Shown piece by piece: positions 46,425 to 57,765 of a stretch of 64,000 nucleotides of DNA. The notes under the pieces were generated by a model that was given only the letters and a program-made list of their open reading frames with translations, was not told where the DNA came from and ran no database searches. Source of the stretch: Gnomoniopsis sp. IMI 355080 (Eukaryota; Ascomycota; Sordariomycetes; Diaporthales; Gnomoniaceae); the NCBI GenBank assembly GCA_027946555.1, contig JAPEVC010000009.1:248001-312000 (forward strand), written 5' to 3'. Each line of letters starts with the position of its first letter. The stretch's first letter is position 1. The position numbers and the translations under genes are program-made.

Positions 46425-47481
46425 TCATGACATGCCCTCCTCGCTTAGACCCTCCTCTCTCGACCAAATATCGATTTCAATCGGATACTCCTCGTGAGCA
46501 CCGTAGTCCAACCAGCCAAAAGCATTCGGCTCGGGCAGATGTTCATTCCCTTGTGTTGACGGTCCTCCGCCACCATAGAGAAGACTATCCTGGTCGACGA
46601 CTGGACAAAGTGTTCCCAGCTCCGCAGAGCCTCCGTATCCAGAGTCGCGATTTTCCCTGGCCGCGTCGGCCCCGCTAGGAACTACGAGTTCAGAAGTGCT
46701 GACCCAGGCCCCGATCTGAGGAGTCGTATTACGGTCCCGCTGCTCCCATGAGAGAACGCGGGAAGGTCCCAGCGTTGGGTCAGGATCCGGACGAGTGAAG
46801 CCGTCCAAGAGGGTGCTGTTGCTCCCCGTGCTAGCGGGCGGTGGAAATTCAGGAAGCTGATTTTGTACCACTTGGCCCTCGAGAGGTCGGACGTCTGTAT
46901 TAAGGAGACTTGTCAGCCATGCTTGAGCAACGTAGTGTGGTGGAGGATGCTCGCGCTCTACGCACGGTATGTCTCCGGTAAGTCCTTCCCACAAGCTTGA
47001 TACAGCTCCTCGAGTTTTTTCTCGTTGTTCTTCCGTATTTGTCTTAACCCACGGAACCTTTCCTCTCCCTTTTCTGTCATGATTTCAGACTCATCCGACC
47101 TGAATTCTCGTGCAAGTCTGCCATGATCCAGCCCGCAACTCTCGAGATGAGCGGTGCGGACAGCTGTAAGGGTGTGATCGTTGTACTCGCTCGCGAGCCA
47201 CCGAAGGCCGCAGTGTATGCAGTTGTAGGACGGCGTATGATGTCTCTTGACATGCTCTCTGTTGTACAGATATTCAGTCAAGACTATCTTGACCATGGGC
47301 GTGGTATCCGTTGCCTTTCTGCCCGGGAAAAAGAAGACACCCACATTGCAGCACCAAGCTTCGACCAGCCTGTGTTCGGGTGGCAGTATTTGGCTCTGCG
47401 ATATTTTTCTGGCGACGATTTCCAGTACGGGCAAGCCAAGCCGTTTTCTGAAAGAACTCTGGGGTCGAATCTTGGACTCAT
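46425..47481 (-). CDS. C2H2-like zinc-finger protein (299 aa), putative regulator
   Basis: Fungal-type Cys/His-rich protein. Exons: 47345-47481, 46966-47258, 46425-46894; introns 86 and 71 bases. Splicing joins ACPYWKSSPEKYRRAKYC-HPNTGWSKLGAA to IEHVKRHHTPSYNCIHCG, restoring the family pattern C-x-x-W...C-x(14)-H-x(3-4)-H-...-C-x-x-C (Cys17, Cys33, His48, His52/53, Cys59, Cys62, His74/83, Cys87). An acidic/basic coiled stretch follows (EKGEERFRGLRQIRKNNEKKLEEL), then an acidic, Pro/Ser-rich tail with DSGYGGSAELG and EEYPIEIDIW that could be an activation region. The start at 47481 (MSPRFDPRV) is the first ATG in this frame; upstream exons from about 47890 cannot be excluded. Target unknown. 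Confidence 0.75.
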
Positions 47482-50056
47482 TGGTACAATTATGCCAACC
47501 CAGTTCGTCGAGAGGAGTGCTGCTTCCTTTCCTCGGGTGTTACGCGGGGTGGGCAGGGCTGGCTCGTACGTCAAGACTCAACACCGATTATTGGTCAGGT
47601 GTCCTGTGCGTCTTGTATACACTCTCGAACTGCGAAATATATCCCTTCAATCGATCAGTACGCTGAGACTGGGGTCGTTGCCCCGGAAGACTGAAAGGCT
47701 CGCTCGATGGAGACGTGTCTCGGAATTTCTTGATCTGGTATGTGATGATCTCTGGGCGCCCACACCTGGCGCCTAAGGATGAACAGGACTGCAAAAAATC
47801 TGTCATTGTCTTGTCCCTACTCAGGAAAGCTGGGAGAGACGGAGAGGTGGCTGTTACCTTGGGAAGTGAACGTGTCCCAGTGGCAGTCATGAAGACAGCC
47901 TTGGATGCTGAAGGGCTGGGAGCCTAAGCAACTTGAGAAACGGAGTCAAAACACGACGTCCTCGTGGATCTTGCGCAGGTAAGGAACCAAGAAGTCGTTC
48001 CCGGATGCAGTCTGGAAGCTTGAAATGGTCTGGTAGCATTAGTTGTATTATGTGCTGGGCTGCTTTTGGGGCCCCCAAAGTCCCTGCGATCGCACGCAAG
48101 ACAGAATCGCAGGAGAAATACCCCACCAGGCCGCATCGGCACCGAACGAGCTCTCTAGAAAAGGTGAAATCGCTCTTGGGTTGTCACCAATGAATGTGGC
48201 TTGTCATCCTGCAGGTGGCTGAAGTGCGCCCCTCAAGCTCATTTCCGTGGGCTTATTATGTCTAATGATATGTTGAGTGCCGCTCTCTGTGTATTCAGAC
48301 GACACAAAACTTGCTCCTTGACATGGAATTTGTGAGTGAAGTCCTTCCGTCGCCGAAGTGAAGTGCACGAGTCCAAGGCCGCTGATAACAAGCGCCGGAG
48401 TGAATGAAGTGCAAGAGTTTCGGCATGGTCAGTTCCTTAAGGCCCAAGTATTGTAAGGTGGATCAGCCCCGAGAGGCTGCTCCTTGATGCTGTTCGAGAA
48501 TTGGAAAGACTTGCATTGCAGTTGACGTCTTACATTGTAAGCATTTTTGCAAACGAGCCAACTAGGACACTTATATATTCGCACTTGGCTTCAAGTGAAC
48601 GGTACGCCGTTGCGCTCTGAAGTTTCATTCAATGATATCTAACAACAACATGCAAGGCAGAGCATTGCTGATCTCGCGATCCGGGATACTAAACAAAACT
48701 TCTGCACAAGATTATGACTCTGTCTCCTCGCATGCGTGTAGTTTCACCTAGGTAAACCAGGTATCTTGCATCGTCTATTTGCCCTACGCAGGCGAGTGTT
48801 GATTGGAATGGTGCACCTGTGCTGAAATGCACGTACATCGGTTTCCCTTTAATTCTAAAGACATTTCCTTTCCCTCAATATATGCAATTATCCAATCGGT
48901 CCTTCTTCTCAGTCATGCAAGAAGTTGAGATATTTGAATCGAAGTTGTAGTTAGTGATTTTAGACTTGAAAGAAGTCATGACAATTTTATAAGCTATACG
49001 CATGTACCATGCCTTTCCCAAGGGGATTCAAGAAGCCCTTGACAATGGAGGGTCTTCAGACTAAGCACATTCTAACAACAACCAATCAATTAATGACCTA
49101 TGTCTGTTTCTCTTCATTCATGCTTTCAAGCCTTTCAAGAATGCAATCAAATTAGCTGTAAGATGATGTACGTGAACTCATACTGCTTGATGTGACTTCC
49201 TGTGTATGAATTTATTAGGTTGAGATTCTGGAAATCATCACACCAAACCTTCTCAGTCTATGTACTGTATTTTTGCTCAACCATGTATTGGAATGTGGTG
49301 TAGATCGGCCGGGCATGGAGCCATGGAGGATCTCACCGTCATCACTTGTACAGCAATCACCTGCTATCAATATGCAAGCTAGAGCCTGACGAGACAAAGT
49401 CGAGCCATGGTCTCCAATAGCAAAGAATTAGAAGTACCGAAACCAACATAACGCAATGCGGCAATATGTTCTCGGAATTACAAGTCACGACTCATCCGCG
49501 GGCTACGCCTTGCAGACTGCCTGACTACCCAGCATGGTGGTGGAGAATAGGGCCTAGGTAGGCCGGTAAGTCGGCCAAAGACCATCGAACAACAGCGCTC
49601 ATTCAGTTGGGACGGTAGCGGGTACACCTGACTCAAGGTCATCAGCATCAATTGTCGATAACCCCATGTCGCGTTTAGGATGAGAGAGCCCCACCTGCCT
49701 ACAGCGCTAGGTAGCTGAGAATAGCTTAGAGAGGACGTAGCAGTGCTCTGTACGGAACAGGTGTGCGGAGAAAGACAGGGCAAGTGGAGGCACTCGCCGG
49801 CTCCATGGATTTGGCGCTACATGATGCAACATGCGGCATGCCGAGGGTCTGTCGTTGACGTCTAAACCACTCCCCTCTTTAAGCAGCCTTGGCTTCAATT
49901 CTCCCGAGATCGTCTCCGAACCTCTCACATCAATAAACAGGTGAGAAGTACTCAAATTCACCTCTCCCCATCAGCATTTGCTAGATAGAAGGTATATCGA
50001 CCCGAACCGTGCCATCTACTTCTTTTGCTACAGCAAAGCAAAGCTGGACTGCCGAA
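47482..50056. other. 2.6-kb intergenic region
   Basis: Upstream of two divergent genes. An open minus-strand frame with a true ATG at 47890 (100 codons) might be an extra 5' exon of the zinc-finger gene, but I find no good junction. 48,190-49,960 is AT-richer and without features; one palindrome (cacctaggta) sits near 48749-48760. Confidence 0.4.
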
Positions 50057-51403
50057 ATGGCAACCGTTGGGGTTGTGGCCGGCCTCGTCGGCCTGGCAGC
50101 TTATATGTATGGTCCAGCGACACACGGGACCCTCACCAAGTTTGGTGTATTTCGGGACTTGACCTCCTCCCCCTTGACGAACGCCGACGATTTAATCTCA
50201 ATTCATGACACCACTCACTGCGAGGATCTTCACTATTACGCCCCCGCCAACACGCTCTTCACTGCTTGTGAAGACGTGAGTGCCACACGTTTCAAGTGGT
50301 TCCCTCCACTCGTAATCTACAACGATCCACAAAGTGCATGGAGTGCAAAGGGATCTATCCACACGATCGACCCAGAGGTGAGCTCCTAGACGACGGTATG
50401 TGAAGTTGAGAATATGAGGAGGTACTGACTACGCGCATATAATCAGACCAAAGAGTCGAAGCGACTGGCGTTTGAGGACTTCGACGGGCCATTCATAACG
50501 CATGGTATCGACGTTATAAGTGATCCTGCGCTCGAGAATGAGGCCGTCTACATTCTTGCCATCAATCATGTGCCCAATGAAGTTGTCTTTCCGCGAGACG
50601 GGACCAAGCCTGAGACAGTCCATGGCAGCACACCGAAACCCGCTTCCAGAATCGAGGTCTTCCACCACAAACTTGGCTCGAGCACCATCAAACATGTGCG
50701 GAGTATTTCCCATCCCTTGATCAAGACACCAAACGATGTTTATGCCGTGAGTCCCACCGAGGTATACGTCACGAATGATCACTACTACTTTGAAGGCCAC
50801 TGGAGAACGGTGGAGGACGTATGGCCTGGCGCAAAATGGTCGAATGTTATTCATGCTAAGGTATCCGAAGACGGATCCGTTGAGGCCGAACCGGCTCTGG
50901 AGAAGCTTCATAACCCCAACGGGCTAGGTCATGGACGGACCGAGGACGAAATATTGCTCGCAAGTGCCACAGGCGGCAATTTCTGGATTGCGAAACTGCA
51001 GGAAGAGCCCAAAGCCATCATTCTCAACGAAAACATTGATATGGAATCGACACTTGACAATCCGAGCTGGTTCTCGGACCCCTTTGCGGACGAGGACACA
51101 GGTGACTCCAGTGGTTTCGTTCTTGGTGGTCTCATGAGGGCTGTTGATTTGCCCAAGAATGGCCACGATCCAGAGGGAAGACAAGGAGTCATGGTGTGGC
51201 ATGTAACAGCAAATAAGACTGAACCGGGAAAGTGGGAGAAGAAGCTCATGTGGAAAGACGACGGTAGCAAAATTAGGAACGCAGCAACGGCGGTCTTGGT
51301 CGGCATTGACCCCAAGAAAGAGGGTGGGAAAAAGAAGGCATGGCTGTTCGTGACTGGATTCTCTTCCGAGAATACCGTTGCCGTCAAGGTGTCGCTTGAC
51401 TGA
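50057..51403 (+). CDS. Paraoxonase/arylesterase-like beta-propeller protein (425 aa)
   Basis: Membrane-anchored six-bladed propeller related to serum paraoxonases (lactonase/arylesterase). Exons 50057-50377 and 50447-51403; the 69-base intron (gtgagc...aatcag) joins TIDPE to TKESKRLAFEDFDGPF in phase 0. Residues 4-19 (VGVVAGLVGLAAYMYG) form an N-terminal anchor like that of PON1. Recognisable blades: CEDLHYYAPANTLFTACED (calcium-site region), LAFEDFDGPFITHGIDVI, VYILAINHVPNE, SHPLIKTPNDVYAVSPTEVYVTNDHYYF (the PND and VTNDHYF motifs), and LHNPNGLGHGRTEDEILLA. Ca2+-binding Asn/Asp positions look present. Likely secreted-facing or ER lumenal lactonase; natural substrate unknown. It starts the 50-58 kb group of oxidation/transport genes. 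Confidence 0.9.
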
Positions 51404-51854
51404 GGATCCCACAACAATGTTGGTGGAAGTCAAGGTCTCCACCTCCAAAGTTGCCGTGGACATACAACTCTTGTCCTCCACTTTCTTCGGCTCGAAACTG
51501 CCTTATAGGTAGCTTCGCGAAAAGAGAGCCACTCAGATCGCATAAATTGGTCGATTATCATAGCGATGTATCGTCACAAGTATAAATCATTGGAAACATA
51601 GTCCATGTCACCAAACTGAAAAGAATTTGGTTGTCTTGGCCAACTTTGAGCTACATGGCTACTGTATGTCACAGCGCGGCAAAACCGAGAGCTAGGGCCC
51701 AGGTTTCAGTGCTTCTTGTGCTTAAGGAGAGAAAGCGAAATGATAGCAGACCGGCGCCGTGTGTGTAGACAGACTAATTATATAGGCGAACAGCGTGTCC
51801 GAGTGAGCTCTGACATACCCATCCATGGATGTTACCGCGACACTGTCTCCTTTC
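51404..51854. other. Convergent intergenic spacer
   Basis: 3' flanks of the paraoxonase-like gene and the DHA1-type transporter; nothing recognised. Confidence 0.4.
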
Positions 51855-53800
51855 CTACAGGTCATTGTGGAAGGTCGGGGGGCGCTGCCAGCCTTTCGCC
51901 CTGATGTTCTCGCCATATAATCTCAGTATGCCCACTGGCAGCATGAAAACTAACGTGAGGAGGGCAAACACCAGCCACGCGTATTGGAATGAAATCGCCT
52001 CTCCCAGAGGAATACTGCAAGCTAAAGTCAGGCTCAATATTATTCACAAACATAATCGGGAAGGCTTACGCGTAGAAGGACACGATAGCACTGAAGATAG
52101 ACCTGAAGAGGTTGAGAAGGCTTGATATCTCAGGGCTCTGAGGTTTGTAGCACTGTTTTCTGTCAGTGCCCGAAACTGTAGCGCTGCGGCGCGCCCGGCG
52201 AGATCAAGGCTTCTTACATCAGTCGAATAACTGTATACTACCGTTGTCTGCACTTGTAACCCGAAGTTCGCAATTCCCATACCGAAGGCGTTACCAACCC
52301 AAGTTGTAGTCCTGGAGTGACTGATGCAAATACCTTGTATGAATGTACCAATCGGCAACATCAAAGCCAACCACAGCGCATCAAGTCGAGGTTCCGGGGG
52401 TCGGTGGCCGTCGTGACGTTTGGCATGTTTGTAGATGAGCCAGTCTACAAATCTGCCAGCGTTTAATTCGCCAATGAAACTTCCAATAAGGAGTGGTAGG
52501 CTGAGTATCAAACCAGTTTGAATAAGGTTGAAGTTGTAGAACTCTCGAAACACTACTGAGCCTGTACTCGCGAAAAGGACACTTCCGTAGCTGAATCCAA
52601 CCATATAGTACAATGCTGGTAGAAGGACACAGACGTATTTCAGCATCGTAAAGGGTCGAATGAAATCCTGATAGTGAAGCTGACGATCCGGTAGATGCTT
52701 TGGTCGGAACATGATGAGGTCAAGATAAGAATTGGTCTGGTATACTGTTGATGGCGTCTCTGGTCGACGCGAGTACAGAGTCTCTGGGAGACAAAAGAAT
52801 GTGACGACGAACAAAGTGAATTGAACGTAAGCCGGAATGCTGAAGCAATACCTCCACCCTAAGTTTTGGGCTGTGAAGCCACCTATAAGAGGTGCAAGAT
52901 GTGGACCGTTGGTCAGGAAGAACGTGAAGATTCCCATGTAGAAGCCTCTTTCGTGCATGAAGTAAAGGTCGCATATTGTGGCAGCTCCTATCGCGACCAC
53001 AGAGCCAGCACCGATCCCAGAAAATGCGCGGGTGATCCTGTGAGATTCGTCAGAAATTTGACGTGTGGCCCTTGACCATAGCAAAATTCATCAAACGTTT
53101 CCAGGGGCCAGAATCAAAGCCACCGGACAGCACCGAAAGGATGCGTACATGATGCCGTCCCATGTTGCACAGTTAGCGGCCACGATGTTGGCTATAGCAG
53201 AGAGAAGATTACCACCTAGGTAGATAGGTCTCCTTCCATATACATTGGCAAAGGGCACAATAAGGAGAGGTCCGAATCCAGCAAAGATGATCTAATCTGC
53301 GTCAGCTTCCTTCCGAGTTCCCCTCAAGCGCTCGACTAGACATGGAGAGACGAGCGGAATTGGGTCCTAGCCATAGCAGCTGAGACTTCAGGATCCTCAC
53401 ATATACGGCAAGCTCGTAGGAGGCCTGGACTGGAGTAATTCGAAAAGCTGCGGCCAAAGGGACAAACGCTGGGTTCGCCACCGCCGATGCCATTGGGCCG
53501 ACGAGGGAAAGAAATGATATCTGCAGTAGCACCGAAAGTTTCAATGGAGGTGACCAATTCTGAGATAATGTGCATCAGAAATGTACTTCAAGGCGTCGCT
53601 AAATCAATCCCACCGTAGGAACTGACCAAGGGGTCATCCTCATAGTTTGAGGGCTGAGGAAGTAAAGGCAAGCCACGTTTGTCGAGCTTGATGTTCGGTA
53701 GGGCTTCTTTACCAGCTTTGTGATCGTTTTGTAGTCCCCCGGCCTTTTCAAATGAAAATTCGGGTAGATATTCAGGTACTCGTCCAGCGTTGGAAGCCAT
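51855..53800 (-). CDS. DHA1-type MFS transporter (517 aa)
   Basis: Plasma-membrane drug:H+ antiporter-like MFS protein. Six exons: 53627-53800, 53401-53559, 53134-53291, 52218-53037, 52070-52152, 51855-52014; introns 67, 109, 96, 65 and 55 bases. All junctions restore known patterns: DDPLNWSPPLKLSVLLQIS (the D-P-x-N-W signature), AVYIIFAGFGPLLIVPFANVYGRRP (motif A), ASFRITRAFSGIGAGSVVAIG (motif C-type), YSYSTDCYKPQSPEISSLLNLFRS and FYAIPLGEAISF. The central loop is DLIMFRPKHLPDRQLHYQDF. N-terminal 58 residues are hydrophilic. Such proteins export or import small hydrophobic compounds. It is transcribed toward the paraoxonase-like gene and lies downstream of the carotenoid-oxygenase-like gene on the same strand; substrate unknown. 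Confidence 0.93.
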
Positions 53801-54143
53801 GGCTTCTGTGATGATGGACCGGGCCGTGGCCGCCCAAAAAGGTGTCGAAGTTTGTGTCTAGGTGCCAGGAGTGATCGATTTATCTCGGGACAGAGAGGAG
53901 GGCTATATGCAGTGCGTAGTCGTTCTCGCCTAAATACAGATTCCACACACTGATGACTGCACGGGCAAAGCCCGAATAACCCATCCATGTTGCCGATCAC
54001 ACGGTCGGTTGCACAGCTGTGTACTGAATGATGAGAGTCGGCATCTGACTAGTCCAGTAGTGATCCAAGTGGCCACGCTCCCGTAATTACAGTAACAAAC
54101 ATTTGGGGACAACCTGTGGGTTGCTGGTAGCTTCACGAAATAC

Positions 54144-54190
54144 ATACCTACCTAGGTAAGTACCCATTGGGCAATATCTACCTAGGTACT
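54144..54190. repeat. Two CCTAGG palindromes in tandem
   Basis: TACCTACCTAGGTAAGTA and, 17 bases later, CTACCTAGGTACTTAG. Same motif as elsewhere in this window. Confidence 0.5.
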
Positions 54191-54678
54191 TAGTTTCTTG
54201 TAATCTGCAAATTTTCTAGTATCAAAACTACTAAGCAACAGCCCATACATTAGGTATATGACGCTAATAGAGACACAATTCTCCAACATCGTTGAATACA
54301 GGGTAAGCAGCGGCCGCTACCTGACGGAAGCCAAGCCCTCTAGTTGTCCAGGCAATCAACCTCCTGGGCAGCGTATTGCGGGGAAATCACCCGGTCTGTT
54401 CAATAGAAGGGCTCTTTTTATCAGATCGACGGATCTTAGTTATTCCTTACCTGGCTGGAAAGGATGTGACAGTTCTGACGCCCCCGTACCTAAGTGAATA
54501 GCAGGTATATTGGCTCTTGAGGGCTTTCTTTGCCAAGTATAGAGTTTGTCCAAGAACTTCGAGCACGTAAGCCGATTGCTACCCAACTCGTTCCACCCTT
54601 GCGAAACTACCCAATGTTGCGCTTGTTCGGTAGGTAGGCCTCTAGCGCTGCAAGTGATGAGATGCTCATAGGTAAGTG

Positions 54679-54710
54679 TACCTATCTACCTACCTAGGTA
54701 CCTAGATAAC
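54679..54710. repeat. CCTAGG-centred palindromic block
   Basis: TACCTATCTACC-TACCTAGGTACCTAG block; the core is a 16-base near-palindrome. Confidence 0.5.
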
Positions 54711-54885
54711 TAGTATATCAAGTGAATGCGCATGTGTTAACTCTCTTAGAACAGCTGAACATAAATCACCACTAATACACATTTTGGACAGTACCATCAG
54801 ATTTACATTTATGAGGAATCACTCCTAGGACCTTGCGGAAGAATTCAAATTCGTCATGCATGATGCCCCTCCGTTGACAACCTTT

Positions 54886-56833
54886 TCAATTTCCTCCATT
54901 GGCTTTTTGACTGACATTCACCTCATCATTCTGGAGAGGAGCCCTTCCATATTGTTTCTTGAGCTCTTCCGTAACGCCACTCATATCACAGAGTTCTTTA
55001 TCTTCGGGGAGATCCTTCCTCATGACCCAACTACCGTGGACGCCTGCCCGCAGTCGGAATGGCAATTCTATAATTGCAATCGGACCTTGGGGAATGGACG
55101 CGGTGTCCAAGATCACAATCTCGGTGAGCAGTTTGTCTCTTCTGTTAGCAACGGAAATCAGGTATCCATCAGCCTCGGGGGCTGGTTAGACAGAAAGGTT
55201 TCACAGTCAGCCTTCAGTCAGGGCACAGTTTGGGGATGTGCGGTCAGCCTCACCGTCTGTAGATCGCGGCACAAAAGCGACTTCGTGGAGGGCCGTTGAA
55301 TTCCCTGCAGACCAGTACTCATATGAGCCGTCCTCGATCGAGCACTTGGCAATAGAGTTATACGCTCCACCAACGGCAGGCTCATGAGAGTTAGGATCAT
55401 GCATGGCCAAGAAGATGGTCGTATATGGCTTGGTCTCGTGGCGAGCATCAACCTTAGGCATCTCTCCGTCGAGATTGACCAACTCCTTAGGTTCGATAAA
55501 GGCATCCGTTGCATTCGGGTCGAATTTCCACCTCACATAGTGGCTGATAGGACCGTCTCCTGGAGCTTTTGCGCTTGCAGCTGTGCGCATATCCTGTCCA
55601 ATGGGAGGGAAGAACCAGAACTGCAAAGGAAGATTAGAACGTGAAGGTGTGTGGAAGGCTGAGAGCCATCAGCGTACCTTGTTATGGTAAGTCAGAGGTG
55701 CATCCAAGTACACACATCCATCATCGCCGTCAAACGCATTACCAGTATGCCCATAGAAAGCGTTCTTGTAGTGATACCATTTGATATCTTCTGGCTTTGG
55801 ATTTCGGCGCGGCAGGATGCCGAATGTCAACGGCTTGTCCTCAGCCCAAGCAAAATGTTTATGGCCTTCTTTCAACAGATCCACAGACACACAGGCCAAT
55901 GGTGTCAATATGAAGATCACCCACTTGTCTGAGGCTGCCATATCGCTATTAAATAGACAAAAAGTGTCAGACGGAGCACAGCTATTCTTGTGGAAAGGAC
56001 TGACTGCATCATGCCGGCGTAGGGAGTCTGAAACCAGCACTCCTCGAGTTTCTTGCCATGCTTGTCGAATAGATAATAGGCAACGTCCCTCGAAGCGTCT
56101 CCTTTTGCCTCGTACCCAAAAGTGATGAGTTCTCCAGTGCGAGCATCGACTTTGGGATGAGCGGTAAACGTCGGACTCTTGTATTGACCGCGAAAATCGT
56201 AAGCACCTGATGATGGTTACTAACAGCCTCGAGACGCCGCGAAAATATGAGCCACTAGTAGCTTACCTTTGGTTTCCAGTGTATCAGGATCCATCGCGTA
56301 CGGGAGCGAGTCTTCTTTGAGGGCCAGCAACTGGTTCTCAAAATAGACAACATGCGTGTTCGCCGTAGAATGTATCTTGTGCTTGACCCTCGGGTCATCA
56401 GTGTACCGGTTCCTGTATTTGCCAAATACCGCTCGCCGGGCTGCTCTCTCAATCACGAACTTCTCAGTCCGCACAAATTTTTGCTTGAAGTCTGCGTGAC
56501 CGTCTTGAATCCGCACGGCATCAATGGCCCCATCACCGTTGATGAAGACGTCGTCATCGTATAGCGGCGCCCAAGCGGCATCTGGCATTGCTCGATAGTA
56601 CGTCCCATCGATCTGAGGAGGGATCTGCCCTCGGACCATGCAGTTGTATACTTCTGCCTCGAACCTGGAAAAGTCGAACATCAGTAGAGCTCACCTTGAC
56701 GTTGGTGACTGCCCGTGTCACTCAGACCAACGAACCTGCAGGGGGCCTCAGGTCCCATGAAGAAGGGGTTGCTCGGATAGCGAGTCTCTTCTTGATAGGC
56801 CATTTTGGCTGCACATTGCTCGATGTCTGCCAT
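54886..56833 (-). CDS. Carotenoid/stilbene cleavage oxygenase, RPE65 family (542 aa)
   Basis: Non-heme-iron dioxygenase that cleaves a C=C bond in an apocarotenoid, carotenoid or stilbene. Six exons: 56736-56833, 56267-56664, 56005-56206, 55678-55945, 55254-55620, 54886-55181. Short introns (57-72 bases) are all canonical; the unspliced frames look fragmented. Joined, the start is MADIEQCAAKMAYQEETRYP-SNPFFMGPEAPCRFEAEVYN, with the family's IPPQIDGTYYRAMPD and NGDGAIDAVRIQDG. The four iron-binding histidines are His182 (TAHPKVD), His233 (MMHDMAAS), His299 (YGHTGNAFDGDDG) and His493 (AGVHGSWV). There is also LHEVAFVPRSTDAPEADGYL. No transit peptide or TM segment, so cytosolic. Close fungal relatives include stilbene-cleaving and retinal-forming enzymes; no phytoene synthase is nearby, so lignostilbene/resveratrol-type cleavage is at least as likely as carotenoid cleavage. 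Confidence 0.94.
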
Positions 56834-57765
56834 TGTCCTCGGGATAAAGTCCAGCAACCACGTAGTATTGAAACTTGATTTGATATGTTCGCACCACCAG
56901 AAGTTTCCCTCTCACATTCAGTGGAAGTCAAAATGGAGGACTGTGACTTTTTCAATCTGTCGATTCAGATTGGTTCTCCCCGTCGCAGGGGTTACGAATT
57001 AAACCAACGGGATGTTCAGCGGGGAGCATGAGCAATCCGAACAACCATTCCCTACCATTGGAGTGCTTTTACCCCGCAGCCAAGACGCCTAGCCCAGGTA
57101 CCTATCTTAGGTATGTAGGTACGGACGTAGGTAGGTACTCGTATATACCTAGGTATAGAAGTAGACACAGATCATGCATCATCGGGATATCTAAATTCCA
57201 GCCTAATATAATTTGAGGAGATGATGCTCGTGACCTTCTCACTTTCAACATTGCTTCATGATTCGTCTACCACATGAAAAACAGGGCTTGCCTAGAAGAC
57301 CCGCAGAGACTCAACTGGTTGCTCAACCTTGTGCAACACTATCCCGTTCTCTGTGGCAACTCAAGGTTGTAGTCTACCCTTCAATCTGCTTGCTACGGGA
57401 GCCAACGATTTGGTGATACGAGGCAAGGCAAATGACTTCCATATTTTTGTGTAGGGGCATACTATTCCAATTTCAGGTGTCAGATATGCTGTAACGCTTA
57501 CAGTGTATTCCTCTATGACTCGCCTCAAGTTTCCCGACTCCCTATGCATACATTAGGTAGGTATGTCCTGTAGGTATGCTACCAAAACACCAACGCACTC
57601 CAACTCCAGAATGCTCACTGAATGCAGGTGTATTAGAAAAAAGCTGGCTTGCATGCCGAGCAATAAATGAGTCCCCTCCCTGAACACCTTCCCAAATTTT
57701 TCCTGGGATTCCTGCCTGCAATAAACAGCATAGCCTAAGCCTGCTGTCCTTCACATCAGATGATG
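56834..57765. other. Intergenic region with dense CCTA/TAGG motifs
   Basis: Upstream of the oxygenase and 3' of the MARVEL-like gene. A run of TACCTA/TAGGTA elements occurs at 57094-57157. No gene recognised. Confidence 0.45.
57094..57157. repeat. Cluster of GGTACCT/CCTAGG motifs
   Basis: Four or five copies of TAGGTA or TACCTA in ~60 bases, including CAGGTACCTATCTTAGGTA and TATACCTAGGTATAG. Confidence 0.45.

Larger units (their letters stand above)
53801..54885. other. Intergenic region with palindromic motifs
   Basis: Upstream of the DHA1-type transporter and 3' of the oxygenase. Contains two blocks of CCTAGG palindromes (54144-54190, 54679-54710). The minus-strand frames at 53599-54145 overlap the transporter's leader and are not called. 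Confidence 0.45.

Noticed and set aside
54886..56681. Apparent fragmentation of the carotenoid-oxygenase-like gene
   Set aside because: All breaks are explained by five short introns with good splice sites; the four iron His residues are intact.
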